A DNA stretch of 47,869 nucleotides. It comes from an uncultured Helicobacter sp. (GTDB taxonomy: Bacteria > Campylobacterota > Campylobacteria > Campylobacterales > Helicobacteraceae). This document shows, piece after piece, positions 20,411 to 28,551 of this stretch. The position numbers and the translations under genes are program-made. Numbering within the stretch: the first letter of the stretch is position 1; every line of letters starts with the position of its first letter. Under the pieces are notes generated by a model, which did no database searches, had not been told where the DNA came from, and saw only the letters and a list, made by a program, of their open reading frames with translations. Where the stretch lies: NCBI GenBank assembly GCA_947177485.1, contig CAMWUR010000009.1, positions 1 through 47,869 of the forward strand, read 5' to 3'.

Positions 20411-21715
20411 CTAGGTTCGACGTTTGATTTTAATACGTTTGATGCGATTTCCGTCCATTTCGAGTACTTCAAAATCAGCGTTGAGGTCGCTGATTGTGTC
20501 TCCGACATTTGGAACTGTGCCAATGAGGCTAAAGACATATCCACCAATGCTCACTTCATCTTTGTGTGCATCAAACTCAAAGCCGATTTTTTCTTCAAGT
20601 GCAAAAATTTCATGTTTGCCATCGACTTCATAGCAATTGGGCTCGATTTCTTGAAACTCATTGAGAACGCGTGTGTCATGCTCGTCATGAATATCCCCAA
20701 TGATTTCCTCGACAATATCCTCCATTGTAATCATTCCCGATGTCCCGCCATATTCGTCAATCACAAGCGCGGTATGGATTCTGTCTTTGTTCATTGTGGT
20801 GAGAATCTTCGCAATCGGCGCACTCTCTGGGACGATAATCACAGGACGAATGATTTTTTCAAAATCAATTTGCTCGTTCTTGCATGCGAGTTTGAGCAAA
20901 TCGCGGATATGAATGATACCTTGAATATTGTCTTTGCTATCTGTGTAATATGGAAAACGTGTGTAGCCCGATTGCATAACAATGTCCATGTTTTGTTCGA
21001 GCGAGGCTTGGGCGTTGAGACAGACCATGTCGTTGCGTGGCGTCATGATTTCTTTTGCAACAGTGTCGGAAAACTCAACGGCATTTTTCATAATCTCGCC
21101 CTCGAGCATGTCGATATGTCCGCCTTTGAGCGATTCGCCAACAATGATTTTGAGCTCTTCTTCACTATGTGCGAGTTCGCTTTCTTTGGCAGGCTCGATT
21201 CGCAAACAACGTAAAAAGAAAAGCGCAGTGAGGTCAAAAAGCCGAATGAGTGGATAGAAAAGCACCCAAAAAAGATGCAACGGGCGAGCGATGAGTAGTA
21301 CAACGCGTTCGGTTTTAGCAATCGCAAGTGATTTGGGCACAAGCTCGCCAAGCACGACATGTAAAAAGGTGATGATTGTAAATGTAGCAACAATGCTGAT
21401 TGTCTTGCCCAAAACAGCGTTGCCGCCTGCAAGAAAGGTTAGAGGCGCAACCAACAAATGTTCCACGGCAGGTTCGGCAATCCACCCAAGCGCAAGCGAG
21501 GCAAGCGTGATTCCAAGTTGATTGGCACTAAGGTAGGTGTCGAGATGATCGGAGATTCTAAGTGCAAGCCGTGCAGTGTTATTGCCTCTTTTGACAAGCT
21601 CTTCGAGACGCGAGCGCCGCACTTTGACAATCGAAAATTCGGAGAGAACAAAAAAAGCATTCAAAGCAACCAACAGGAGAGCTAAAAATAGCATAAAGAG
21701 ACTATGCAGGTCCAA
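20411..21715 (-). CDS. CorC/HlyC-family CNNM + CBS membrane protein
   Basis: This is a probable Mg2+/Co2+ transport or efflux protein. The layout is a CNNM transmembrane domain (about 1-195; SANQLGITLASLALGW is typical), a CBS pair (about 205-330; MTPRNDMVCL, then IDEYGGTSGMITMEDIVEEI) and a C-terminal CorC_HlyC domain. The start is uncertain: the frame is open to a TTG at 21736, but GAGGAG (21727-21722) favours the TTG at 21715, giving 434 residues. The true substrate cannot be settled from sequence. Confidence 0.85.
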   Translation of the reverse strand: MDLHSLFMLFLALLLVALNAFFVLSEFSIVKVRRSRLEELVKRGNNTARLALRISDHLDTYLSANQLGITLASLALGWIAEPAVEHLLVAPLTFLAGGNAVLGKTISIVATFTIITFLHVVLGELVPKSLAIAKTERVVLLIARPLHLFWVLFYPLIRLFDLTALFFLRCLRIEPAKESELAHSEEELKIIVGESLKGGHIDMLEGEIMKNAVEFSDTVAKEIMTPRNDMVCLNAQASLEQNMDIVMQSGYTRFPYYTDSKDNIQGIIHIRDLLKLACKNEQIDFEKIIRPVIIVPESAPIAKILTTMNKDRIHTALVIDEYGGTSGMITMEDIVEEIIGDIHDEHDTRVLNEFQEIEPNCYEVDGKHEIFALEEKIGFEFDAHKDEVSIGGYVFSLIGTVPNVGDTISDLNADFEVLEMDGNRIKRIKIKRRT

Positions 21716-21755
21716 CAACAACTCCTCTAACAACAAAACAAGAAATATGTAAACG

Positions 21756-21761
21756 ATTGTA
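21756..21761 (-). promoter_or_regulatory. -10 element for the CorC-type gene
   Basis: On the minus strand TGC followed by TACAAT is an extended -10 about 40 bases upstream of the chosen TTG start. It faces the gmd promoter in the shared intergenic region. Confidence 0.45.
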
Positions 21762-21799
21762 GCATATTATTACTTAATGTTTTTTCAGATTAGTTGTGT

Positions 21800-21805
21800 T
21801 AGAAT
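21800..21805 (+). promoter_or_regulatory. -10 element for gmd
   Basis: TAGAAT, preceded by TGT, lies 36 bases upstream of ATG 21841. AAGGGG follows as a somewhat distant ribosome-binding site. Confidence 0.45.
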
Positions 21806-21840
21806 TTTGCTTGTAATGAGACAAAAGGGGCGAGACGTTG

Positions 21841-22872
21841 ATGTCTAAAAAGGCAATCATAACGGGGATTACTGGGCAAGATGGTGCATACCTTGCGGCG
21901 TTGTTGTTGGCAAAAGGCTATGCAGTTTATGGGATTTATCGACGTGTGAGTACCCCAAACTTTTGGCGTTTGCGAGCACTTGGAATCGAAAATCATGTCG
22001 CGTTGACACTGATTGAAACAGACATCACCGACAGCAGCGCTGTCTTTGCGTTGATTGAAAGCGTTGAACCCGATGAAATTTACAATCTTGCAGCACAATC
22101 TTTTGTCCCAAGCTCGTTTACCCAGCCGCTTGCCACAATGCATACCAATGCACTTGGAACGCTCCATCTGCTCGAAGCTATCCGAATCTGCAACCCCAAG
22201 ATTCGATTCTATCAAGCTTCAACCTCCGAGATGTTTGGTAATACAGGCTCACCCACACAAAACGAACAATCCTCCTTTTGCCCATGCAGTCCTTATGCCA
22301 CCTCAAAACTCTATGCGCATTGGCTCACAATCAACTATGCGCAAAGCTATCATCTTTTTGCATGTAGCGGAATCTTGTTCAACCATGAATCCCCTTTGCG
22401 TGGTATCGAATTTGTAACGCGCAAAATCACTGATTCTGTCGCTAAGATTTCGCTAGGCAAGCTAGAGTGTCTAGAGCTTGGTAATCTCTATGCGAAACGT
22501 GATTGGGGGTTTGCCAAAGAATATGTCGAGGGAATGTGGCAAATGTTGCAATATGAGACGCCAGAAACTTTTGTTTTAGCGACAGGCAAGAGTTATAGTA
22601 TCAAAGAATTTGTTGAATATTGTTTCACACTTGCAAAGATTCCAATCACATGGGAAAATAGCGGAACTGATGAGATTGCACGCGATGAGCGCGGCATTGT
22701 GCGCGTACGTATCAACCCAAAATATTACCGCCCAAGTGAAGTGGATTGCCTGATTGGCGATGCGAGCAAAGCTCATAAACTGCTTGGTTGGAAGCCTAGC
22801 TGCGATTTACAGCAGTTATGCAAGCTCATGCTCGAAGCAGACATGCAACACAATCTGCATACACAAGGATAA
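21841..22872 (+). CDS. gmd: GDP-mannose 4,6-dehydratase
   Basis: Gmd converts GDP-mannose to GDP-4-keto-6-deoxymannose, precursor of fucose, rhamnose or other deoxyhexoses in surface glycans. The 343-residue extended SDR enzyme has the nucleotide-binding ITGITGQDGAYLA, STSEMFG, and the catalytic YATSK with upstream Ser/Glu. The stretch RRVSTPNFWRLRAL after the first strand differs from the commonest GMDs, so a related sugar-nucleotide dehydratase is possible. ATG 21841 is preferred over a TTG one codon earlier. It overlaps the next glycosyltransferase at TAATG. Confidence 0.88.
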   Translation: MSKKAIITGITGQDGAYLAALLLAKGYAVYGIYRRVSTPNFWRLRALGIENHVALTLIETDITDSSAVFALIESVEPDEIYNLAAQSFVPSSFTQPLATMHTNALGTLHLLEAIRICNPKIRFYQASTSEMFGNTGSPTQNEQSSFCPCSPYATSKLYAHWLTINYAQSYHLFACSGILFNHESPLRGIEFVTRKITDSVAKISLGKLECLELGNLYAKRDWGFAKEYVEGMWQMLQYETPETFVLATGKSYSIKEFVEYCFTLAKIPITWENSGTDEIARDERGIVRVRINPKYYRPSEVDCLIGDASKAHKLLGWKPSCDLQQLCKLMLEADMQHNLHTQG

Positions 22873-23984
22873 TGAGAATCCTGCATTTGGGGAAATTCTA
22901 CCCCCCAACACATGGCGGCGTGGAGCGCGTAATTGCCGAGCTTGTCGAGGGTTGCAACGCCGCAGGGCTGCAAACCGATGTGCTTTGTGCGAATGAGACT
23001 TTGCGTTCGCAAACAACCTCCCATAAAAGCGGCGCGATGTCCTACACAATCACGCGCGCGGCGAGCTTTGGCAAGCTTGCGCGAACCGCGATTGCGCCGA
23101 TGATGATTGCACAATTGCGTTCGCTCGCTCCACAATATGACATCATTCATGTGCATCACCCAGACCCTATGGCAGCACTTGCTCTATTTTTGGTGCGTCC
23201 AAAAGCAAAAATCGTCTTGCAATGGCATGCCGACATCGTGCGGCAGAAGCGGCTTTTGCGATTCTATGCACCGCTTTTACAATGGCTCATTCGACGTGCT
23301 GATGTGGTTGTTGGCGCAACGCAGGCGCATATCAAAGATTCAGACTATGCCCCACAATTTGCACAAAAAAGTAGAGTGATTCCTTATTCCATTACGCCAC
23401 TTACACCACAAGAAAGTTACATACAACTTGATAAAAGATTTTTTAATGTTTTTGCGCTTGGACGTTTAGTCTCTTATAAAGGTTTTGAATATTTGATTCA
23501 TGCAGCAAGCATGCTCGATGAAAATTTTCGCATTTTCATCGGCGGCGGTGGCGCGCTATATCCGAATCTGTCGGCGCAAATCATGCGCCACAATCTCCAG
23601 AGTCGCGTGTTTTTGTTGGGCGCATTGAGCACGCAAGAAATCTGTAATTATTTTGAGCAATGCGATGCGTTCGTGCTGCCCTCAATCGAGCGCACGGAGA
23701 TGTTTGGAATCGTGCAGCTCGAGGCAATGGGCTTTGGCAAACCCGTTGTTGCAACGCAGATTCAACGTTCGGGCGTGCATTTTGTCAATGTGCATTTGCA
23801 GAGTGGGCTTATCGTCCCTATATGTGACTCACAAGCACTTGCCAATGCCTTATGCACTCTCAAAAACGACAAGGCACTTTATACGCAGCTTGCACAAGGT
23901 GCACAGGAGCGAATCCAAGCATTTCTACCCAAGCAAATAATCCCACAATGGCGCGCACTCTATCATGGGCTTTGCGAGGGCTAG
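22872..23984 (+). CDS. Glycosyltransferase family 4
   Basis: This is a GT-B fold transferase of 370 residues, probably adding a sugar to LPS or another surface glycan. It begins with the GT4-like HLGKFYPPTHGGVERVIAEL, has VFALGRLVSYKGFEYLIHA in the second half, and shows the E-x7-E pattern in ERTEMFGIVQLEAMGFG. The in-frame ATG at 22818 lies inside gmd; ATG 22872 overlaps the gmd stop (TAATG) and is the natural start. The acceptor and donor are unknown; the pairing with gmd suggests a GDP-sugar derived from mannose. Confidence 0.88.
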   Translation: MRILHLGKFYPPTHGGVERVIAELVEGCNAAGLQTDVLCANETLRSQTTSHKSGAMSYTITRAASFGKLARTAIAPMMIAQLRSLAPQYDIIHVHHPDPMAALALFLVRPKAKIVLQWHADIVRQKRLLRFYAPLLQWLIRRADVVVGATQAHIKDSDYAPQFAQKSRVIPYSITPLTPQESYIQLDKRFFNVFALGRLVSYKGFEYLIHAASMLDENFRIFIGGGGALYPNLSAQIMRHNLQSRVFLLGALSTQEICNYFEQCDAFVLPSIERTEMFGIVQLEAMGFGKPVVATQIQRSGVHFVNVHLQSGLIVPICDSQALANALCTLKNDKALYTQLAQGAQERIQAFLPKQIIPQWRALYHGLCEG

Positions 23985-23998
23985 GTCGATTCTAGCCC
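23978..23998. terminator. Hairpin between convergent genes
   Basis: GGGCTAG (23978-23984) pairs with CTAGCCC (23992-23998) around a seven-base loop, overlapping the glycosyltransferase stop. No T-run follows on either strand, so intrinsic termination is only a possibility. Confidence 0.35.
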
Positions 23999-24010
23999 AG
24001 AATAAAAAGG

Positions 24011-25849
24011 CTATTGTTTCAAGCCCAAGAGTGTGTTGATGATTTCATCAAGTGTCGAAACGACTTTCGCATTTGCTGTATAGCCTGCTTGGAATTGAAT
24101 CAAATTGGTGAGTTCCTCATCAAGGCTCACACCTGAAATGGCGTCATGTTCTTCTTTTGCAGACGTCAAAACAGCGGTTTTAAGCTCATTGTTTGCCTGC
24201 GCGTCTGCTGTGTCATTTGCGACTTGTCCAGCGAGGTTTTTGTAATATTCAAAGAGCTTGAACACATGGTCTGTGCCGTCATACTCGCGGAATGTAACAT
24301 TATCGTATTGCAGCTGAATCATCGCATTGGCAACATCATGGTTACCCGTTACATTTGCCTTGTATGCCTTGATTGTTGTTGGGTCTTCACGATAGTTGAG
24401 CGCAAGGTCGATGTCTCGCGCATCGCGCCCCGAGAAGAATCTATTGAGTCCAAGCGCGCCAGCAATATTGCTGCCTTTGTCTTCAATCCCGATGGTGATT
24501 TCTTTAATATTCAAAGCAGCTTTGGGATTGATTTGGAATGTGCGCGATTTGTTGTTATACACAGCCTCAAAATAATCATCAAAGTCATTATTTGCGTTGG
24601 CATCGTTGTTGTCATCAGAGTTTGTGTTGAGCTGCGTTAAAATATCGTTCATTGTGGTTTTGCCATCAATGGTGACTGTCTTGCGCGCAATCTCATCACC
24701 TGTGCTATTATAAAGCACAACGTCAAAGCTACCTTCGCGGAAAGGATATCCGGAGCTCACGACAGCCTCGTTAGCATCGAGATTCTCCATAAAATCGCCG
24801 CGAATATTGGGTGCTGCACTTTGGGCATAGATATTGTTGGTCGATTCGATAAGCCCAGCAGCAAAGGTGTCAAGCATGTTGATATAGCGCTGAATGTCCC
24901 CAAGTGTCGCAGTTGCACTTTTGCTCACATCAGCCACGCCTGTGGCGAGCAATGCGCCAAGTTTGCCTTCACGTAAATCGGAGGTCAGGTCTTTGTGCTT
25001 CCAATCTTGTTTGGTGTAGAGAAAATTGTAGAATCCTTCGGGATTCTTTGAGTTGTCAACAGCAAGCGGGTGAAAGGTTACGCCATCGACAAGAGTGTAG
25101 CCATGTGCAATTTTATAGCTATAATCCTCTGTAAAGTCGACAGAATCTGTGAACATACCATCGACTTTGAGTGCTTCTTTGAATGCTTGTCCACCGATGA
25201 GCTTGGAGAGTTGGAGCTCCTTTCGGTCGCGCTCATCGCGCAAATCATTTGCTGGAGTCAGCCTGTCTTCACGTTCATACATTGTGATTTGTCTGTTGAT
25301 ATTGGCAATCTCCTGCCCCAAATCATTGACTTTTTTGATGATGTCCGCTGCCTCTTCGTTGATGTCGAGCTGGAGTTGATAGAGGCGATTACGTGTTTCG
25401 CGAATTGTTGTGGCAAGCGTTTGTGTTTTTTCTGCTAGTACGATTCTTTGCGCAGGGTCGCTGGATTTTTCCGAAAAGTCTTTCCATGCATTGAAATACT
25501 CTTGCAAATCATTGTAAATACCCTTTTGCTGCACATCAGGGAGATAAGCAGAAACTTCACGCAAGACATCGTATTTGGTCTGGCTATACTCTTTTTCGCC
25601 CGAAGCTGTTACATAGCGGCTAAAGACGTATTCATCATGCAGGCGCTTGATTGTGTCGACATTGACACCGATTCCATACGTACCAAAATGACCAATATTG
25701 TTGAGCGATGTGTTGCTGGTTTGCACGACTTGTCGGCTATACAGCTCTGTGCTTGCGTTAGCAATATTGTGCCCTGTGGTGTCAACCATTGTCTGGTGAG
25801 CACTCAATCCTGTATAAGCAGTGTTGAGAGAAGTAAAAATACTTGGCAT
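24011..25849 (-). CDS. flgK: Flagellar hook-associated protein 1
   Basis: FlgK joins hook and filament. The 612-residue protein has the N-terminal motif SLNTAYTGLSAHQTMVDTTG with HNIANASTELYSRQ, a large variable middle part and the C-terminal LTNLIQFQAGYTANAKVVST coiled-coil segment. ATG 25849 follows AAGGAG. It is the last gene of a flgM-flgN-flgK unit. Confidence 0.96.
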   Translation of the reverse strand: MPSIFTSLNTAYTGLSAHQTMVDTTGHNIANASTELYSRQVVQTSNTSLNNIGHFGTYGIGVNVDTIKRLHDEYVFSRYVTASGEKEYSQTKYDVLREVSAYLPDVQQKGIYNDLQEYFNAWKDFSEKSSDPAQRIVLAEKTQTLATTIRETRNRLYQLQLDINEEAADIIKKVNDLGQEIANINRQITMYEREDRLTPANDLRDERDRKELQLSKLIGGQAFKEALKVDGMFTDSVDFTEDYSYKIAHGYTLVDGVTFHPLAVDNSKNPEGFYNFLYTKQDWKHKDLTSDLREGKLGALLATGVADVSKSATATLGDIQRYINMLDTFAAGLIESTNNIYAQSAAPNIRGDFMENLDANEAVVSSGYPFREGSFDVVLYNSTGDEIARKTVTIDGKTTMNDILTQLNTNSDDNNDANANNDFDDYFEAVYNNKSRTFQINPKAALNIKEITIGIEDKGSNIAGALGLNRFFSGRDARDIDLALNYREDPTTIKAYKANVTGNHDVANAMIQLQYDNVTFREYDGTDHVFKLFEYYKNLAGQVANDTADAQANNELKTAVLTSAKEEHDAISGVSLDEELTNLIQFQAGYTANAKVVSTLDEIINTLLGLKQ

Positions 25850-25859
25850 ATTCTACTCC

Positions 25860-26288
25860 TTAAGCGTCAACAGAGATGAAGCTAACATCTTTGGAAATAT
25901 GCCTACCGCGATAATCGCTTTCAGACGGAATGAGCTTGTCAAGCATCGAATGATAAAATTCACCTACTGCAGCAGACAAGCGCGCGAATCGGAGATTTTC
26001 TTCTTTGAGCTCAAAGAGGTGAGTGTTCAATGTGTCAAACAGCGCAACGGCTTCAGGACCAACGAGTTCACGCACTTCGACTCCCGGGCGCTGCTCCACG
26101 AGCCCTTGAATGATTTCTTTTGCGAGCTCTTTTTTGTGGAAAAAAGCGTCAATCAAATATTCTTTGGGCTTCATGCGCGCAAAAACTGCTTCATGCTTTG
26201 CTTGTTTGATGTCCTCGATATCTTCTTTGGTGATGGCAATGAGTGCTTGCACATCGGCAATGGAATCTTGAATATGGGTTTGTAGCAT
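25860..26288 (-). CDS. flgN: FlgN-like flagellar export chaperone
   Basis: This is probably the chaperone that escorts FlgK and FlgL to the export gate. The 142-residue protein is mostly alpha-helical and charged with no signal peptide, as expected of FlgN. Sequence similarity within FlgN is low, so the call rests mainly on size, helical character and location between flgM and flgK, an order also seen in Campylobacter jejuni. ATG 26288 has AAGGAG upstream. Confidence 0.72.
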   Translation of the reverse strand: MLQTHIQDSIADVQALIAITKEDIEDIKQAKHEAVFARMKPKEYLIDAFFHKKELAKEIIQGLVEQRPGVEVRELVGPEAVALFDTLNTHLFELKEENLRFARLSAAVGEFYHSMLDKLIPSESDYRGRHISKDVSFISVDA

Positions 26289-26312
26289 CTGTCGCTCCTT
26301 AAAGTTTAGCTA

Positions 26313-26534
26313 CTACTTCCCAAGCAAATTCCGTGCCATTTTTGCTGCACTGCCTCCTATATCGATTTTATATTCACCTTTTGCTAAGGCTTCTTTGATT
26401 TCAGCAACGCGTGAAGTCTCGATTTTATCGTCTTTATTTGCACGTTTTGCTGTTTGTTCATTGCTTTGCGTATTGCTCACAGCCTGACTTGCGGCTTGGA
26501 AAAACGCATTGTCATGTCGGATAGAGCCAATCAT
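26313..26534 (-). CDS. flgM: Anti-sigma-28 factor FlgM
   Basis: FlgM holds the flagellar sigma factor FliA (sigma-28) inactive until the hook is complete. The protein has 73 residues: a Gln/Asn/Ala-rich disordered N-terminus and the conserved C-terminal helices SRVAEIKEALAKGEYKID followed by AAKMARNLL. ATG 26534 (MIGSIRH) has a strong AAAGGAGGC; an ATG five codons earlier would overlap that site. A CGATATA element upstream suggests sigma-28 control. Confidence 0.88.
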   Translation of the reverse strand: MIGSIRHDNAFFQAASQAVSNTQSNEQTAKRANKDDKIETSRVAEIKEALAKGEYKIDIGGSAAKMARNLLGK

Positions 26535-26564
26535 AATGCCTCCTTTCATAAACGATTCATAGAC

Positions 26565-26571
26565 TATATCG
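26565..26571 (-). promoter_or_regulatory. Probable sigma-28 -10 element of flgM
   Basis: CGATATA on the minus strand, 31 bases before the flgM start, matches the Campylobacterota sigma-28 -10 core. An A-rich TAACAA-type -35 would lie in the end of the upstream small membrane gene. flgM is known to be sigma-28 dependent in H. pylori. Confidence 0.5.
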
Positions 26572-26579
26572 ACACAATA

Positions 26580-26873
26580 TTATTTTTTGTTAGGGTCAAA
26601 TGCGTCATTAATCCCTTGCAAGACTTTATCAACACTCGTGTTCGGTCGCACTTGTTCTGACTCTGGTGGGATATAGAGACTCACATTGGGTCCCCCGACT
26701 TTCATTGTATACATTGCCACAAATATCATCGTATAGGCAAACACAACAAAGCCAAGTGTTGGGACAATCCACGAAGCAAGGTCGAATCCTCTGTGTGTTC
26801 TAACCTCCATAGGTTGGCTCGAAGAAGCTGTTGCTGCTGCGGGCTTGAGTTTAGTTTTTTTGCGAAATGCCAT
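26580..26873 (-). CDS. Small single-pass membrane protein, unknown function
   Basis: I do not recognise this 97-residue protein. It has a basic, Ala/Ser-rich N-terminus (1-34), one membrane helix (about 35-57, WIVPTLGFVVFAYTMIFVAM) and a C-terminal tail of about 40 residues, which would be periplasmic by the positive-inside rule. ATG 26873 has GAGGAAAT upstream; the frame is open far beyond it, but that part overlaps nadD on the other strand. It lies between nadD and flgM; a flagellar role is possible but unproved. Confidence 0.7.
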   Translation of the reverse strand: MAFRKKTKLKPAAATASSSQPMEVRTHRGFDLASWIVPTLGFVVFAYTMIFVAMYTMKVGGPNVSLYIPPESEQVRPNTSVDKVLQGINDAFDPNKK

Positions 26874-26921
26874 ATTTCCTCGATTCGGCTGTTTTCTTGA
26901 TAATAGCCATTTTTGTTCCGC

Positions 26922-26927
26922 ATTATA
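26922..26927 (-). promoter_or_regulatory. -10 element for the 26580-26873 gene
   Basis: TATAAT preceded by TGC on the minus strand (extended -10), 48 bases upstream of ATG 26873 and only about 20 bases from the nadD -10 on the other strand. The two promoters probably face away from each other with overlapping footprints. Confidence 0.55.
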
Positions 26928-26947
26928 GCATAAGCTGTGAGCTAGTG

Positions 26948-26953
26948 TATAAT
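26948..26953 (+). promoter_or_regulatory. -10 element for nadD
   Basis: TATAAT lies 16 bases before ATG 26970; the leader would be very short but contains AAAGGAAAG as ribosome-binding site. Confidence 0.5.
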
Positions 26954-26969
26954 ATCGCAAAGGAAAGAA

Positions 26970-27581
26970 ATGCCACAACTGACCACAATTCCTAGGCATG
27001 TGATGTTTGGGGGTTCGTTTGACCCGCCGCATGTGGGACACAGCGCGATGGCAGAGCGGCTGTGTGCATGTGGAGTGCAACGGCTTTTTGTCGTGCCTAC
27101 GTTTTTGAGCCCCTTCAAGACGCAAAGCCTCTTTTGTGCCGAGTTGAGGTTGCGTTGGGCAAAAATCGTGTTTGCCAATCCCAAGATTGTTGTGAGCGAC
27201 TTTGAGATAGCGCGTGGTGCGCCCACACCGAGCCTGCATACTCTCGAGTATCTGCAACATCATGCAATCGGCGACACACAAAAGCTCGGAATCGTCATCG
27301 GCGCTGACCAGCTCGCTCGGTTACATGAATGGTTTGGATTTGAGATTCTGCGCCAAAAGGCTGTGTTTGTCATTTTTGCGCGTCCCAATTTTCCATGTGA
27401 TGCCGCGATTTTGCAGACAATCGATTTTTGTTGGGTGGATTTTTTTTGTCCTTACAGCTCGACACAGATTCGACAAGGGTTGCTTGAAAACAGGCGCGAG
27501 ATTCTGTGTGCGCTTGATTCTCGTATTGCTCACGAGGTTTGGCGGGAAGTTTTAGGGGAAGGGGACAAAAATAAGTTTTGA
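26970..27581 (+). CDS. nadD: Nicotinate-nucleotide adenylyltransferase NadD
   Basis: NadD makes deamido-NAD from nicotinate mononucleotide and ATP. The 203-residue protein has the nucleotidyltransferase signature GGSFDPPHVGHSAMAE and the C-terminal YSSTQIRQGL motif. A run of eight T (about 27439-27446) lies inside the gene in the VDFFCPY region; it is in frame here, and I see no sign of a frameshift. In Campylobacter nadD precedes rsfS; here rsfS lies 13 kb away. Confidence 0.93.
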   Translation: MPQLTTIPRHVMFGGSFDPPHVGHSAMAERLCACGVQRLFVVPTFLSPFKTQSLFCAELRLRWAKIVFANPKIVVSDFEIARGAPTPSLHTLEYLQHHAIGDTQKLGIVIGADQLARLHEWFGFEILRQKAVFVIFARPNFPCDAAILQTIDFCWVDFFCPYSSTQIRQGLLENRREILCALDSRIAHEVWREVLGEGDKNKF

Positions 27582-27627
27582 ATCCATTTTAATGTATAAT
27601 AATAAAATCAGGGCAAAAGGGGGAGAG

Positions 27628-28551
27628 ATGAGAAAGTTCTGGTTTTTGTTGTTAAGCGCGGCAATCTATGCGCAACCTGTTGAACATATTCCAATCCCTG
27701 GCGAAACAAGTCAAAATGCGCCACAACAACAATCCCTCGCGCCTGCTCGCAAACGTTCCAATCTCCCGATTCTGCTTGAATCGTCTGATTCAAGCATGCC
27801 AAGTTACATGATGCCAGCACCCGCACATGAGCTGCTGAAGCCTAGTCAAATCAACCGCTCAAATATTGGACTTGATGATGTCGTGCCGCAAAATGTCGTG
27901 CCTCTCGAGCTTTTTTCTGTACAAGAGCCGAGTTTAAATCCAAATAAAATCCATTTCTATCTCATAAGCGATGTTCCGCCGTGCATGAATTGTCGTAATC
28001 TTTCTGCGCGCAAACTTCGGCTTTTTTTGGGTCGACTCACTCTTACATTTCAGCCTATGGGGCTGTCTTTTGAGCCTATCAAGGGCAATCTCGCGCCAAG
28101 TGATGTGGCAGATGATGACTACCAATTGAGCTTTGAATACTACGATAGCTTGCAACAGCTGAATGCCTTTTTTGAACAACAAATTGCACATGTGAAGTCA
28201 CGTTTGCGGCAGATAACAATTGCAAACAATGAAACACTGCCCATCATTTTGCGCAAACTCGAGCCGCAATTCATTTTTGCATGCGAAGAAAATGGCAAGA
28301 AATATTGGGAAAATCGTTGGGTGGTCGACCGCGAGATTCTGTTCATGTCGGCAATCAGCGCGCAAAAGGGCGGCGATGTCTCACACCTTAGCGCGCTCAT
28401 CGGCGCTTGTTCGCTCACACCTCGTACAGGCGAACTTGAATCAGAGGCTTGTGCAAAGTGGCGTAAGTCGATTAACGGCTATCCCCCGCTTTTGAGTTGT
28501 TCGGTTCTGGGGAATGCGACAAATCTTGCGGGCGAAATTCTAGAGCATTGA
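27628..28551 (+). CDS. Secreted Cys-containing protein, unknown function
   Basis: I do not recognise this 307-residue protein. A signal peptide (about 1-15, cleavage after AIYA) is followed by a Pro/Gln-rich stretch (about 20-90) and a folded region with a CMNC pair in [16 protein letters not shown] and four further Cys in FACEEN, GACSL, EACAK and LSCSV. This suggests periplasmic disulfides or metal binding. ATG 27628 follows GGGGGAGAG. Its last 80 bases overlap the end of the convergent CetA-like gene. Confidence 0.7.
   Translation: MRKFWFLLLSAAIYAQPVEHIPIPGETSQNAPQQQSLAPARKRSNLPILLESSDSSMPSYMMPAPAHELLKPSQINRSNIGLDDVVPQNVVPLELFSVQEPSLNPNKIHFYLISDVPPCMNCRNLSARKLRLFLGRLTLTFQPMGLSFEPIKGNLAPSDVADDDYQLSFEYYDSLQQLNAFFEQQIAHVKSRLRQITIANNETLPIILRKLEPQFIFACEENGKKYWENRWVVDREILFMSAISAQKGGDVSHLSALIGACSLTPRTGELESEACAKWRKSINGYPPLLSCSVLGNATNLAGEILEH

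Noticed and set aside
20408-21214. Open frame of 268 codons on the plus strand
   Set aside because: It lies entirely antisense to the CorC-type gene, which has clear CNNM and CBS motifs; no ribosome-binding site and no recognisable protein.
27439-27446. T8 tract in nadD as a phase-variation switch
   Set aside because: nadD is expected to be essential and the frame is intact; eight bases is short for a contingency tract.
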